DNA of 49,628 nucleotides, from NCBI GenBank assembly GCA_031292515.1, contig JARLGZ010000016.1:1-49628 (forward strand). Reading direction: 5' to 3'. A program made the translations under genes and the position numbers. Within the stretch, counting starts at the first letter, position 1, and each line of letters starts with the position of its first letter. This document shows, piece by piece, positions 25,021 to 33,282 of this stretch. Origin of the DNA: Puia sp. (GTDB lineage: Bacteria; Bacteroidota; Bacteroidia; Chitinophagales; Chitinophagaceae). A model generated the notes under the pieces. The model saw nothing but the letters and a program-made list of their open reading frames with translations, had not been told where the DNA came from and did no database searches.

Positions 25021-27498
25021 ATGTTCAAAAACTATTTGCGAATGGCCCGGAGGAGTCTCGGGCGGAATAAGGTCTTCTCCTTTATCAATATGATCGGTCT
25101 TTCCATCGGGATCAGCGCTTCCCTGGTCATCTACCTCATCGTCTCCTATGATTTCGGTTTCGACAAGGGAGAGAAAGAGGGAGATCGCATCTACCGGGTC
25201 GTCAGCAGCATGGTGTTCTCAGGGGAGCCGGTCCATAGCAGGGGGTTACCCATGCCGCTCGCCAGCGCCATCCAAAAAGATCTGACCGGGCTGGACGGCG
25301 CCGCCAGATTGTATACGGCCGATCCTATGAAAGTGAGCGTTCCCTTGCCGGCAGCGGCCGCCAAAGGGGCAGAGACGGCTGCCACGTTCAAGGACCAGAC
25401 GAATATCGTATACGCCAATGCCGACTATTTCCATATTATTGGCTATGACTGGCTGGCGGGCACGGCCGCCACCTCGCTTACCCAGCCCTATACGGTCGTG
25501 CTCACTGTTTCCCAGGCGGCCCTGTATTTCCCGGGTCTTCCACCCGAATCCATCGTCGGCAGGCGGCTCTATTTTAATGACAGTGTCGGGACGGCGGTCA
25601 CCGGGGTTGTAAAGGACCTGCCCTACCATTCCGAATTCAGCTTTCAGACCTTTATTTCCCAGGCCACGCTGGACGGTACCAGCCTGCGGCCACCTTTCCG
25701 CGATTTCTGGGGCGCCACTTCGTCTTCCGCCACCCTGCTTGTCAAACTATCGCCGGGGGAGACGGCGGCCGGGATGGAAGGGAAGATCAATGCACTTTAT
25801 AAAAAAGACGCCGGAGACTCCTATCCCAAAAATGGCAATAAGTCCGAATATCTCCTGCAGCCCTTGCGTGACATGCATTTCAACCATTTCTACGGGAACT
25901 ATTACGGGAGGAGTCATCTCGCGCATAAGCCCACGCTCTATGGTCTCCTCATCACGGCGGCGCTGCTGCTCGCCCTGGCCTGTATCAATTTCATCAACCT
26001 CACGACGGCGCAGGCGGGAAGGCGTGCAAAAGAGATCGGGATCCGTAAGACGATCGGAAGTTCCCGCAGACAGCTGATCTTCCAGTTTCTCGGCGAGACA
26101 TTCGTATTGACCCTGATCGCCATCGTATGTTCGATCCTGCTGACACCCTTGCTGTTAAAAGTCTTTGCGGATTTTATTCCCGCGGGCGTCCATTTCGATA
26201 TCATCCGGGAACCTGGAATCCTGGCTTTCGGTGTCTTGCTATTGTTTGGCGTTTGCCTGTTGTCCGGTTTCTATCCCGCCCTCGTGCTTTCCGCCTATAA
26301 ACCGGTGCTGGTGCTCAAGAATCAGCTGCAGGCGGAGGGTGGGCCGGGTCGAAGACTCTGGCTGCGAAAGACCCTCACCGTCTCGCAATTCGTCATCGCG
26401 CAGGTATTCATCATCGGGACCCTGCTGGTGACCAAACAAATCAGCTATACGCTCCATAAAGACCTGGGTTTCCGCAGGGACGCAATCGGCTATCTCCAGA
26501 CGAACGAACGGGACATCTCCGTTTCCCGCCGGATCCGGCTGCTTGCGAAACTGCGGGAGATGCCCGGCATCACCGGGGTGAGCCTGTCCAGCGATATCCC
26601 GTCTTCGAATGGTGTCTGGTCAAACGAGGTGAAATACACCGATGGGAAAAAGGACCTGACGACCGTCGTACAGATGAAGGCTGCCGATACCAATTTCTGC
26701 CGGCTGTATGAGATCCGGATCCTGGCCGGCGCCGATCTGCCTTTCAGTGACACGCTGAAAGGTGTCCTCATCAACGAGACCTATCTGCACACGCTGGGCT
26801 TCCGGGATCCCCGCGAGGTGCTTGGCAAAAGGCTCGACTGGGGCGGCGGCAAAATGGTTCCGGTGATCGGCGTCGTCGCGGATTTTCACGAACAGTCCCT
26901 CCATACGCCCATCAAGCCGCTGGCGCTTGTCAGCGACCTGAGCAACGAAAAGCTGATCAGCGTGTCACTCAGCCAGGAACATCTCAGCGGCCCCGCCCTG
27001 CAAGCCCTCCTGGCGAAGATGAAAACGGCCTGGGCCAGTATCTATCCCGCCGACGATTTCGACTGGAAATTCCAGGACGAGACCCTGGTCCAGTTTTATC
27101 AGGGAGAGCAGAATATCGCCCGTCTGCTCAGCTGGGCTACCGGGCTCATGTTGTTTATCAGCTGTCTGGGTCTCCTCGGGCTGGTCATCTATATCACCCA
27201 TCAACGCACCAAGGAGATCGGGATCCGTAAGATCGTCGGCGCTTCGGTGGCGCAAATCATCGTGCTCTTATCGGCCGATTTCCTGAAGCTGCTGGCATGG
27301 GCCTTTTTGATCGCCGTGCCCCTGGCCTGGTGGGGAGCCAATTCCTGGCTGAACGGGTTCGCCTACCGGACCGGGCTGAGCGGGTGGATCTTCGTGACCG
27401 GGGGCTTGATCATGGGGATCGTCTCCGGGCTGATCCTGCTGCTGCGGACCTTTCGGGCGGCGCTGGCCAATCCCGCGAAAAGCCTGCGAACCGAGTGA
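25021..27498 (+). CDS. FtsX-like ABC transporter permease, full length
   Basis: An 825-residue MacB/FtsX-type permease. The ATG at 25021 (MFKNYLRMARRSLGRNKVFS) is chosen because this is the family's usual start. The longer frame to 24892 encodes nothing family-like. First helix FINMIGLSIGISASLVIYLI, periplasmic domain, FtsX domain 1 (ALACINFINLTTAQAGRRAK, IGIRKTIGSSRRQLIFQFLG), central helix (LTVSQFVIAQVFIIGTLLV), second periplasmic domain, FtsX domain 2 (ISCLGLLGLVIYITHQRTKE, IRKIVGAS) and the ending ANPAKSLRTE. It is a separate locus from the tandem at 6213-11386 and does not carry the heptamer repeat behind its stop. No ATPase nearby; substrate unknown. Confidence 0.92.
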   Translation: MFKNYLRMARRSLGRNKVFSFINMIGLSIGISASLVIYLIVSYDFGFDKGEKEGDRIYRVVSSMVFSGEPVHSRGLPMPLASAIQKDLTGLDGAARLYTADPMKVSVPLPAAAAKGAETAATFKDQTNIVYANADYFHIIGYDWLAGTAATSLTQPYTVVLTVSQAALYFPGLPPESIVGRRLYFNDSVGTAVTGVVKDLPYHSEFSFQTFISQATLDGTSLRPPFRDFWGATSSSATLLVKLSPGETAAGMEGKINALYKKDAGDSYPKNGNKSEYLLQPLRDMHFNHFYGNYYGRSHLAHKPTLYGLLITAALLLALACINFINLTTAQAGRRAKEIGIRKTIGSSRRQLIFQFLGETFVLTLIAIVCSILLTPLLLKVFADFIPAGVHFDIIREPGILAFGVLLLFGVCLLSGFYPALVLSAYKPVLVLKNQLQAEGGPGRRLWLRKTLTVSQFVIAQVFIIGTLLVTKQISYTLHKDLGFRRDAIGYLQTNERDISVSRRIRLLAKLREMPGITGVSLSSDIPSSNGVWSNEVKYTDGKKDLTTVVQMKAADTNFCRLYEIRILAGADLPFSDTLKGVLINETYLHTLGFRDPREVLGKRLDWGGGKMVPVIGVVADFHEQSLHTPIKPLALVSDLSNEKLISVSLSQEHLSGPALQALLAKMKTAWASIYPADDFDWKFQDETLVQFYQGEQNIARLLSWATGLMLFISCLGLLGLVIYITHQRTKEIGIRKIVGASVAQIIVLLSADFLKLLAWAFLIAVPLAWWGANSWLNGFAYRTGLSGWIFVTGGLIMGIVSGLILLLRTFRAALANPAKSLRTE

Positions 27499-27521
27499 GG
27501 CTCCGGCGCTCATCACGTCAA

Positions 27522-28361
27522 TCAATAGGTGATAAGATAGTATACGCAGGAGGTCACGAAATTTCGCAGGAAGGGGATGTCGCGGATCACCGGCCATTGC
27601 CGACGGGGCTTCCATCCGAATTTCCATTCATAGATCGGGTTGACCAGGTAATGCAATTTGCTGACGATGGTATAGTCATTTTTCCGGGTGATCCTCTCGA
27701 AATCTTCTATCGATAGTCCCGTCTCCCGTATTTCCAGCAGATCTTTTACGGGTTCCTTAAACAGCCGGAGGATCGCCTTATAAAGGCCAAGAGGAAGCAG
27801 GTGATAGTAAGGCAGCAAGGACAGCCATTTGTTGCTGCATAATTGCTGGTGCCCGCCGAATGGCATCTGCCAGGGCGGAAAACCAAAAAAGATGACGCCG
27901 TCGGGTTGCAGGAAGGTCTTTAACAACGCGAGTAATCTTGATGGGTCGGGGATGTGCTCGATGGTGTCTTTCAGGATGATGATATCGAAGAGGGGCGAAG
28001 GCCACCGGGCTTCATGGGACGCCGCGCAGGTTGTTCCGCTGATCTCATCGAGCGCTTCCCCGATTTCCGCAGCGGCGAGATAGATGTCTTTTGTAACGAA
28101 CCGGATCCTGTTCTCCCGCAGATAGGCGGATAACCAGGCGGTTGCATGCTCAATCCGGGCGGGGTCCAGGTCTATGCCGATGCAGCGGCAGCCCCGGTCA
28201 ACAAAGGGTTTTAATACTCCTCCTTCCCCGCAGCCGATCTCCAGGACACGCGTGCCGGCTTCTATGGGGAATATCCCCTCAATAAAAGGGATCACATATT
28301 TTTCTGTGCTCGATACCTGCATGTCGAAATACTTTCTCCTGTCCGCGTGAAAGTCAAACAT
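27522..28361 (-). CDS. Class I SAM-dependent methyltransferase
   Basis: About 279 residues from the ATG at 28361 (MFDFHADRRKYF); an in-frame TTG lies two codons upstream. Motif I VLEIGCGEGGVLKPF and the acidic end of the next strand GIDLDPARIEHA bind S-adenosylmethionine. FDIIILKDTIEHIPDP (motif IV/post region) and a proline-rich FFGFPPWQMPFGG follow. The C-terminal basic segment (YEWKFGWKPRRQWPVIRDIP) is typical of Bacteroidota methyltransferases acting on small or cell-envelope substrates, but the acceptor is unknown. It converges with the permease gene across a 23-bp gap and diverges from the small coiled-coil gene. Confidence 0.88.
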   Translation of the reverse strand: MFDFHADRRKYFDMQVSSTEKYVIPFIEGIFPIEAGTRVLEIGCGEGGVLKPFVDRGCRCIGIDLDPARIEHATAWLSAYLRENRIRFVTKDIYLAAAEIGEALDEISGTTCAASHEARWPSPLFDIIILKDTIEHIPDPSRLLALLKTFLQPDGVIFFGFPPWQMPFGGHQQLCSNKWLSLLPYYHLLPLGLYKAILRLFKEPVKDLLEIRETGLSIEDFERITRKNDYTIVSKLHYLVNPIYEWKFGWKPRRQWPVIRDIPFLRNFVTSCVYYLITY

Positions 28362-28670
28362 TTTCAATCCGGTTTTACGGGTCCAGAATTGTACGCGACG
28401 GCTGGAAGAAAAAGTTGGGTAGAACCAAAAATTTATTGTGCGAATTTATTGTGTGTGCCCCGGAGCTTCTAATATGGCATTCCTTCCCGGGATATAGTAG
28501 GATTCGAAAGCGCGATCACTCTCTCTCCCTGAGCCGGTTCGATATTTGCCGACAGTGGTTCACCATTTTCATTTTTGAAGCTTATAACAAATCTACAAAT
28601 AAAAACAAGTGAGCCCCCGGGCCTTATCAAACGGGATATTCTTGCTACTTTTAAATATAAATCAAACAAC
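28362..28670. other. Divergent promoter region, no gene
   Basis: 309 bp between the methyltransferase (-) and the coiled-coil protein (+). A near-direct repeat AAATTTATTGTG / GAATTTATTGTG lies at about 28428-28453. AT-rich sequence just before 28671 (TACTTTTAAATATAAATC) could hold a promoter but lacks the final G of TAnnTTTG. No gene was found. Confidence 0.5.
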
Positions 28671-28940
28671 ATGGCAACCGCTCAGAAAAAAGATCCCGTT
28701 ATCAGCAACCAGGAAACGATCAAAGGCAACCAGTCTGTCATCCTTAAGAACCAGGCTGTCATCAAGACCAATCAGAAAGTCATCGTCGACAATCAGAAAT
28801 TCCTGAAAGGCAACCAGCGTACGATCATCGCCAACCAGAAGGAGATCGTCAATAACCAGAAGACGATCTTAAAGAACCAAAAGACATTCGAGCTGGTTCT
28901 CAAAAATCAGCAGGCGATCCTGAAACTGCTGAAGAAATAG
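28671..28940 (+). CDS. Small coiled-coil protein of NQ heptads (Asn-at-d)
   Basis: An 89-residue protein that is almost wholly one repeat. NQ occurs at residues 13, 20, 27, 34, 41, 48, 55, 62 and 69, exactly seven apart, then once more at 79 after a three-residue insertion. Four residues after each Asn is Ile or Leu (17, 24, 31, 38, 45, 52, 59, 66), so in a coiled-coil register Ile/Leu fills position a and Asn position d. The a-to-d pattern IxxN is known from trimeric autotransporter stalks, where Asn-at-d layers hold anions. Lys is the commonest outward residue. There is no signal peptide or anchor, so it is probably cytoplasmic. I recall similar short NQ-repeat proteins in Bacteroidota but no described function. 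The ATG at 28671 is preferred to 28575, whose extension does not fit. Confidence 0.82.
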   Translation: MATAQKKDPVISNQETIKGNQSVILKNQAVIKTNQKVIVDNQKFLKGNQRTIIANQKEIVNNQKTILKNQKTFELVLKNQQAILKLLKK

Positions 28941-29032
28941 TTTTAACGCGAATGGGTAACGAAGATTTTCGCGGATTAACGCGAAGGTGAGAAGTTGCGG
29001 CGAAGTTCTTTCGGGAAGAGATCGATCGGAGA

Positions 29033-30025
29033 CTATAACAAGCCATAGATCGTGGCGAAGTAAGGGCTTTCCGAATAAGACACTGCATCGGCATCCGTAT
29101 CCCAGGCAGGGCTGACCATGTTCATGGTGCCCCCGTCTCCGTTCCAGCACCATCCCAACACGGGCCAGCCGATGGATTTGGCATGCGTTACGATTCCCGA
29201 CCAGTCGGCGGGGCCGGCGGGGGCGTTGCCAAACTCTCCGATCATACAGGTGGCGCCGGTGGCGGCCAGGCTGTCGAGGTCCGAAGCCTCGAGGGCGCGG
29301 TTCCTGAACTGGTTATAGTCGCCGGGGTAGATATGCAGGGAGAAGATGAGCCTGGTGTCGGTGATTTTTGTGCTGCCACCCGTCCCGCGGATGGCCTGTG
29401 CAGCGATATTCGGTTCCTGTCCCCAACCGGGGCAGTCGAGGATGATCGTATCGGCATAGACCGTGCGCACGATGGCGATGGCGTTGTTATAGGCCTTCGC
29501 ATAGGCGTCCGCGGCAAGGTTATGGTCGCCCCATTCGTTCATGAGGTTGATGACAAAGGCGCCCCCTGACTGGCGCAGCGCGGAATAATGCGCCTGCCAC
29601 CAGTTTGCCGCGGCCGTGAGTTCGGAGGGGTCGTCGCTGCCCAGGACGGTGGCCTTGTGATAGGTGGCGATCACTTTATAGCCGGCGCTATCCGCCTGGT
29701 GGATCCAGGAGGCCGACAGGGTGATCGGCACAGCCGGTTCTATTTCAATGCGGACCGTCCTGATGGCGGGATGCTGCGCCATGAGATCCCATCCGAATGT
29801 GGTATTGCCTCCATTATAATAAGAAGGTTGTAAATCGACGCCATTGCCAAAAGGCGGTGTCTGGGTATGGGATGCGCCGGAGCCCCCGGTCTGCCCGGTA
29901 GTCACCGTGTCGGTAATAGAGCCTCCGCCGTTGCCGGCAGAGGCTTTATTCTCACCCTTGGAGCATGATGAGGAGACAACTGCAAGGTATAAAGCGAGCC
30001 AAAAAAAGAATTTTCTATCTTTCAC
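29033..30025 (-). CDS. GH5-like glycoside hydrolase lipoprotein (endo-mannanase/cellulase family)
   Basis: A 330-residue surface or periplasmic enzyme. Lipobox ending in Cys21 (VVSSSC) and a Gly/Ser/Thr-rich tether to about residue 56 precede a TIM-barrel catalytic domain. The acid/base is Glu164 in INLMNEWGDH and the nucleophile is Glu264 in CMIGEFGN, both with GH5/clan-A spacing. HIYPGDYNQF and GWPVLGWCWNGDG are the usual active-site aromatics. The pattern resembles mannanase-type GH5 more than crystalline cellulases, but the substrate is inference. The initiation codon is GTG (30023-30025). It is the last gene of the utilisation locus beginning at 39204, and a nested-palindrome element lies 40 bp upstream. 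Confidence 0.85.
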   Translation of the reverse strand: MKDRKFFFWLALYLAVVSSSCSKGENKASAGNGGGSITDTVTTGQTGGSGASHTQTPPFGNGVDLQPSYYNGGNTTFGWDLMAQHPAIRTVRIEIEPAVPITLSASWIHQADSAGYKVIATYHKATVLGSDDPSELTAAANWWQAHYSALRQSGGAFVINLMNEWGDHNLAADAYAKAYNNAIAIVRTVYADTIILDCPGWGQEPNIAAQAIRGTGGSTKITDTRLIFSLHIYPGDYNQFRNRALEASDLDSLAATGATCMIGEFGNAPAGPADWSGIVTHAKSIGWPVLGWCWNGDGGTMNMVSPAWDTDADAVSYSESPYFATIYGLL

Positions 30026-30054
30026 GGTTGATACCCCCCCTTATATGGTTTTTT

Positions 30055-30097
30055 TGATTTTTGTCGATTTACTAAATCGTTTTTTTTATAAAAAAAG
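30055..30097 (+). repeat. Nested-palindrome element, copy B
   Basis: CGATTTA-C-TAAATCG (30065-30079), then eight T (30080-30087), AT and seven A (30090-30096). It is preceded by TTTTTTGATTTTTG, as in copy A. The two palindromes are adjacent. It sits between the IPT/TIG lipoprotein gene and the GH5 gene, both read leftward. Confidence 0.85.
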
Positions 30098-30162
30098 AAG
30101 TATCCCGACATCGATCTCAATGTCTCTTCAATGGTCTCAGTGAATCTCCTTCGTCGATTTCA

Positions 30163-30179
30163 TTACTGACTACTCACTA
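30163..30179 (-). repeat. Heptamer repeat overlapping a stop codon
   Basis: On the minus strand the TAG stop of the IPT/TIG gene begins TAGTGAGTAGTCAGTA. These are the same 16 bases, in the same phase with the stop, as behind the hypothetical gene at 15283. Only one GTCAGTA unit follows here. Confidence 0.85.
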
Positions 30180-31370
30180 AATAAACCCGATATTATCCAT
30201 ATAGATCGTCGCCAGGTTGCCGCTGAATTCCTGTACGATCAGGTCGCCGATGGTAGCCGGGTTCCCCAGCTGGCTTAAAGGGATGCTGACATGGGTCCAC
30301 TGGCCGGGTGTCAGCACGACGATCACTCCGTTGGTAGACTCCGCATCGTTCAGGCCGATATTCACCTTTTGACCGGCGCTGCCGCTCGCCGGAAGATAAA
30401 TGGACAATTTCAACGCGGTAAAGCCGAGTGCGCCCACATTCAGGGTGGGGCCGCCGTTGCCCACCTGGAAGCCTCCATAGCCGCCGGTATAGTTCACGCT
30501 GATGGAATATTGACCGCTCTCCACGGGGGAGGTATTCGAGAAATTGGTGATATTGCTCCAACCCGCCGCGGGCGCCGTACCGCCTGTCCACCAGCCGGCT
30601 GCCAGGGCGTCATCATAGATGATATATTTAAAGCCGTATTTGGCGGTGGATTGTATGGTCCCGCCGGGGGTGGTCACATAGACATAGACCGAGCCCGTTA
30701 CACCAGCCGGCACCAGCACCTGTATCTGGGTCGTGGTAGCGGAGATGATCTGTGCGTCGAGTGCCGAGGCGCCGCTTCCAAAAGTGACTTTGGTGACCCC
30801 GTTGAAGACGCTTCCATTGATGGTGACGGTATCGCCTGCGCTACCCGAAAGCGGGGCGAAGTTATTGATGACAGGCGGCGGTTGTTCGATCGAGAAAGTG
30901 TAGGTCGTCTGTCCGTGCGTGGTGATCACCGTGAGCGTGTTGGAAGCGCCCGCGCCCCAGGGGGCGTTGGAGGGAACCGTTACGATGATGCTGGTGGAGG
31001 TGACCAGGGCCGGGCTGAAATAGGCCGGGACGCCGTTGAACAATACCTGGGTGACGGATCCCAGGTTTTTTCCGAGGATGGCGTATTCATTGTTCAGGAT
31101 GCCCGCCGTCGTCGTAGAGTCGAAGGCCGTGACCTGCTGGGTCGTATTCGGCGTGATCACGGTATCGGCTACCACGACGGGCTTGCCGTTGATCGTATCG
31201 ACGCTATAGGTGATGGTCACGGTCTGCAACGAAGAGTCAACGGCGCTCTTGCTTACCGTACGGACGCGCGTGATGACCGGCGCTCCGCCGTCGTTATTCT
31301 TTTTACACGAAGCCAGCCCGCAGAGGATGAGCAGCGGCAGCAGCAGATAGGTTAAAAATTTCTTTTTCAT
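30177..31370 (-). CDS. IPT/TIG-domain lipoprotein, probable surface glycan-binding protein
   Basis: A 397-residue lipoprotein (lipobox ending Cys22, LCGLASCKKN). It has two IPT/TIG immunoglobulin-like repeats: residues about 85-165 (TTTAGILNNEYAILGKNLGS, VLFNGVPAYFSPALVTSTSI) and 165-245 (PVINNFAPLSGSAGDTVTIN, GVTKVTFGSGASALDAQIIS). A C-terminal carbohydrate-binding-like beta-sandwich follows (about 255-397; GYGGFQVGNGGPTLNVGALG, VLTPGQWTHVSIPLSQLGNP). Position directly behind susC/susD and before the glycosidase fits an SGBP that captures polysaccharide at the cell surface. Its stop codon lies in the heptamer repeat. The gap to susD contains six 13-bp tandem repeats. Confidence 0.85.
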   Translation of the reverse strand: MKKKFLTYLLLPLLILCGLASCKKNNDGGAPVITRVRTVSKSAVDSSLQTVTITYSVDTINGKPVVVADTVITPNTTQQVTAFDSTTTAGILNNEYAILGKNLGSVTQVLFNGVPAYFSPALVTSTSIIVTVPSNAPWGAGASNTLTVITTHGQTTYTFSIEQPPPVINNFAPLSGSAGDTVTINGSVFNGVTKVTFGSGASALDAQIISATTTQIQVLVPAGVTGSVYVYVTTPGGTIQSTAKYGFKYIIYDDALAAGWWTGGTAPAAGWSNITNFSNTSPVESGQYSISVNYTGGYGGFQVGNGGPTLNVGALGFTALKLSIYLPASGSAGQKVNIGLNDAESTNGVIVVLTPGQWTHVSIPLSQLGNPATIGDLIVQEFSGNLATIYMDNIGFI

Positions 31371-31461
31371 GACATGAATATTTTCATTGTTTGAAGACTC
31401 TCGGTTATTTGTTTCAGCTGTTTCTTCCGGTTTGTTCGTTTCAGCTGTTCATTGATCTTTT

Positions 31462-31540
31462 TTGATCTATTTTTTTGATCTATTTTTTTGATCTGTTCGT
31501 TTGATCTGTTCGTTTGATCTGTTCGTTTGATCTGTTCGTT
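31462..31540. repeat. 13-bp tandem repeat, six units
   Basis: TGATCT starts recur at 31462, 31475, 31488, 31501, 31514 and 31527, exactly 13 bp apart. The early units read TGATCTATTTTTT and the later ones TGATCTGTTCGTT. They lie in the 229-bp gap between the SusD-like and IPT/TIG genes, within the presumed operon. Confidence 0.9.
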
Positions 31541-31599
31541 TTGACCTTATTTTTTCGAATGCTTCTTTCGGCTGTCTATTCGGGTAGTTTCTTCGGTCG

Positions 31600-33222
31600 C
31601 TAGAAATGATAGGGCACCGGCGCTGCGGTCAGGTTCGGATCGGCCGCGACTTCCGTGGCCGGGTAAGGGAACAGGAAGTCTGCATCCGTCGGTGTGATAT
31701 AGCCATTGCCATAGCGGACGACGGGGGGCGTATTCGTTCCGGTGCCCCTGTCCTGCTTGCTGATAATGGAGATGGCTTTCGGGTGATGGGTGTTATTGAA
31801 TCCATCGAGGCGACAGAGGTCGAACCAGTAATCTCCTTCGATGGCGAACTCCAGGCGTCTCTCTTTGATGATATCCCGGAAGGTGATCGAAGGCAGGGCG
31901 TTCAGCCCGGCGCGTTGTCTGACGAGGTTAAAGTATTTCAGGGCGGTAGGGTCCGTGGTCGCGGCGGTGGTGTCGAGACCCGGGGCTCCCGGTGTGGCGC
32001 CGGCTCCCGCTCCCAGGATGGCTTCGGCTTCGATCAGGTAGACGTCGGATAACCGCATCAGGTAGGTATTCATGCCCGTCGACTGTGCCGCACTCTTGCC
32101 GTTATTATCGGCGGGAGAACCCACGACATATTTTTTTATCTGTGCGTTGGTGCCCTGCGAGCTGGCGTTCAGGGGAAGCGTATAGCCTCCCTGGGCCTGG
32201 TCCAGCTCGGGATAATACTCCCCGTCGAGCATGATGGTTGCATGCCGGCGGATCGTATCGCCTTCCGCCGCGTAGGCGTCCTGTAAATCGAAGGTGGGCG
32301 CCAGCACGCCATAGCCGTCGCCGGTCTGGGTGATGGCGCTGCTGAAGGCAAAGGAAGCCTGTACCGCGTTGCCGTAGCCGTAGCCGCCGTTGGCCAGCCA
32401 TTGCAGGGCCAGGATCGACTCGGCATTGTTGTTATTGGCAATCCGGAAGAGATCGTTAAATCCCACCCCGGGAACGTCGATGCCGAAGAGGCCAAACTCG
32501 CCGCTGTTGATCACCTTCTCCGCTTCTGTGCGGGCGTTCGCGTAGTCCTGTTCGTAGAGATAGACCTTTGACAGCAGGGCCGATGCGCTGCCGCTGGAAG
32601 CATGACCCGTGATCTTCGCCGGGCCGGGGCTGCAATTGGCTTCTGCAAACAGGAAGTCATTCACGATAAACTTGTAGATATCCGTAACCGGGTTGGTGTT
32701 GATCGTCTGGAAGCTGTCCACCTCGTCGAGGGGGTTTGTGATGATCGGCACATTTCCGAATACACGTACCAGGTAGAAATAGGCGAGCCCGCGCATCAGG
32801 TGCGCTTCTCCCAACGCGTTGTTGACGACCGATGCGGGCACCGAAGAGGGGACATTTGCCGGCAGGTTGACCAGGATGCCGTTGGCTTGTGCGACGACGG
32901 TGAACAGCGAGTTCCAGGCGGCGCTCAGCTCGAAGTTGCCGTTGGAAACGCCAAAGCTTCCAAAGGCGGATACATCGGACGAATAGGTCCGTCCATTGCC
33001 GCTGGCCAGTTCCGAGATGGACCAGCCGACCTTGGTGTTCCATCCAAACCAGGGGGCGGCATAGAGGGCGTTGGTGCTGGCCTGCACTTCGGCGGCTGTC
33101 TTATAGTAGCTGGCAGCAGTGATCGCATCCTCGGGAGGTCTGTTGAAGAAATCCTTTTTGCAGCCGGTGGCCAGCATCGCTGTCAGGACCACCCCGATCA
33201 TCATATATTTTATCTCTTTCAT
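31600..33222 (-). CDS. SusD/RagB-family nutrient-binding outer-membrane lipoprotein
   Basis: A 540-residue lipoprotein (lipobox ending Cys21, MLATGCKKDFFNRPPEDAIT) whose N-terminus, including NRPPEDAITAASYYKTAAE, is characteristic of SusD proteins. Later segments also fit: AEANCSPGPAKITGHASSGS and SALLSKVYLYEQDYANARTE (the TPR-like helices), MRLSDVYLIEAEAI and IIKERRLEFAIEGDYWFDLC, followed by the conserved C-terminal region ending with a short beta segment. It forms a lid on the SusC transporter and binds oligosaccharide at the cell surface. It starts 61 bp behind the SusC gene, consistent with one transcript. Confidence 0.95.
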   Translation of the reverse strand: MKEIKYMMIGVVLTAMLATGCKKDFFNRPPEDAITAASYYKTAAEVQASTNALYAAPWFGWNTKVGWSISELASGNGRTYSSDVSAFGSFGVSNGNFELSAAWNSLFTVVAQANGILVNLPANVPSSVPASVVNNALGEAHLMRGLAYFYLVRVFGNVPIITNPLDEVDSFQTINTNPVTDIYKFIVNDFLFAEANCSPGPAKITGHASSGSASALLSKVYLYEQDYANARTEAEKVINSGEFGLFGIDVPGVGFNDLFRIANNNNAESILALQWLANGGYGYGNAVQASFAFSSAITQTGDGYGVLAPTFDLQDAYAAEGDTIRRHATIMLDGEYYPELDQAQGGYTLPLNASSQGTNAQIKKYVVGSPADNNGKSAAQSTGMNTYLMRLSDVYLIEAEAILGAGAGATPGAPGLDTTAATTDPTALKYFNLVRQRAGLNALPSITFRDIIKERRLEFAIEGDYWFDLCRLDGFNNTHHPKAISIISKQDRGTGTNTPPVVRYGNGYITPTDADFLFPYPATEVAADPNLTAAPVPYHF

Positions 33223-33282
33223 AATGTTTTTATTAGAATCGTTAAAAACAGGCGTCGGTTTTCGAATGAGGCGCCCGTTGGC

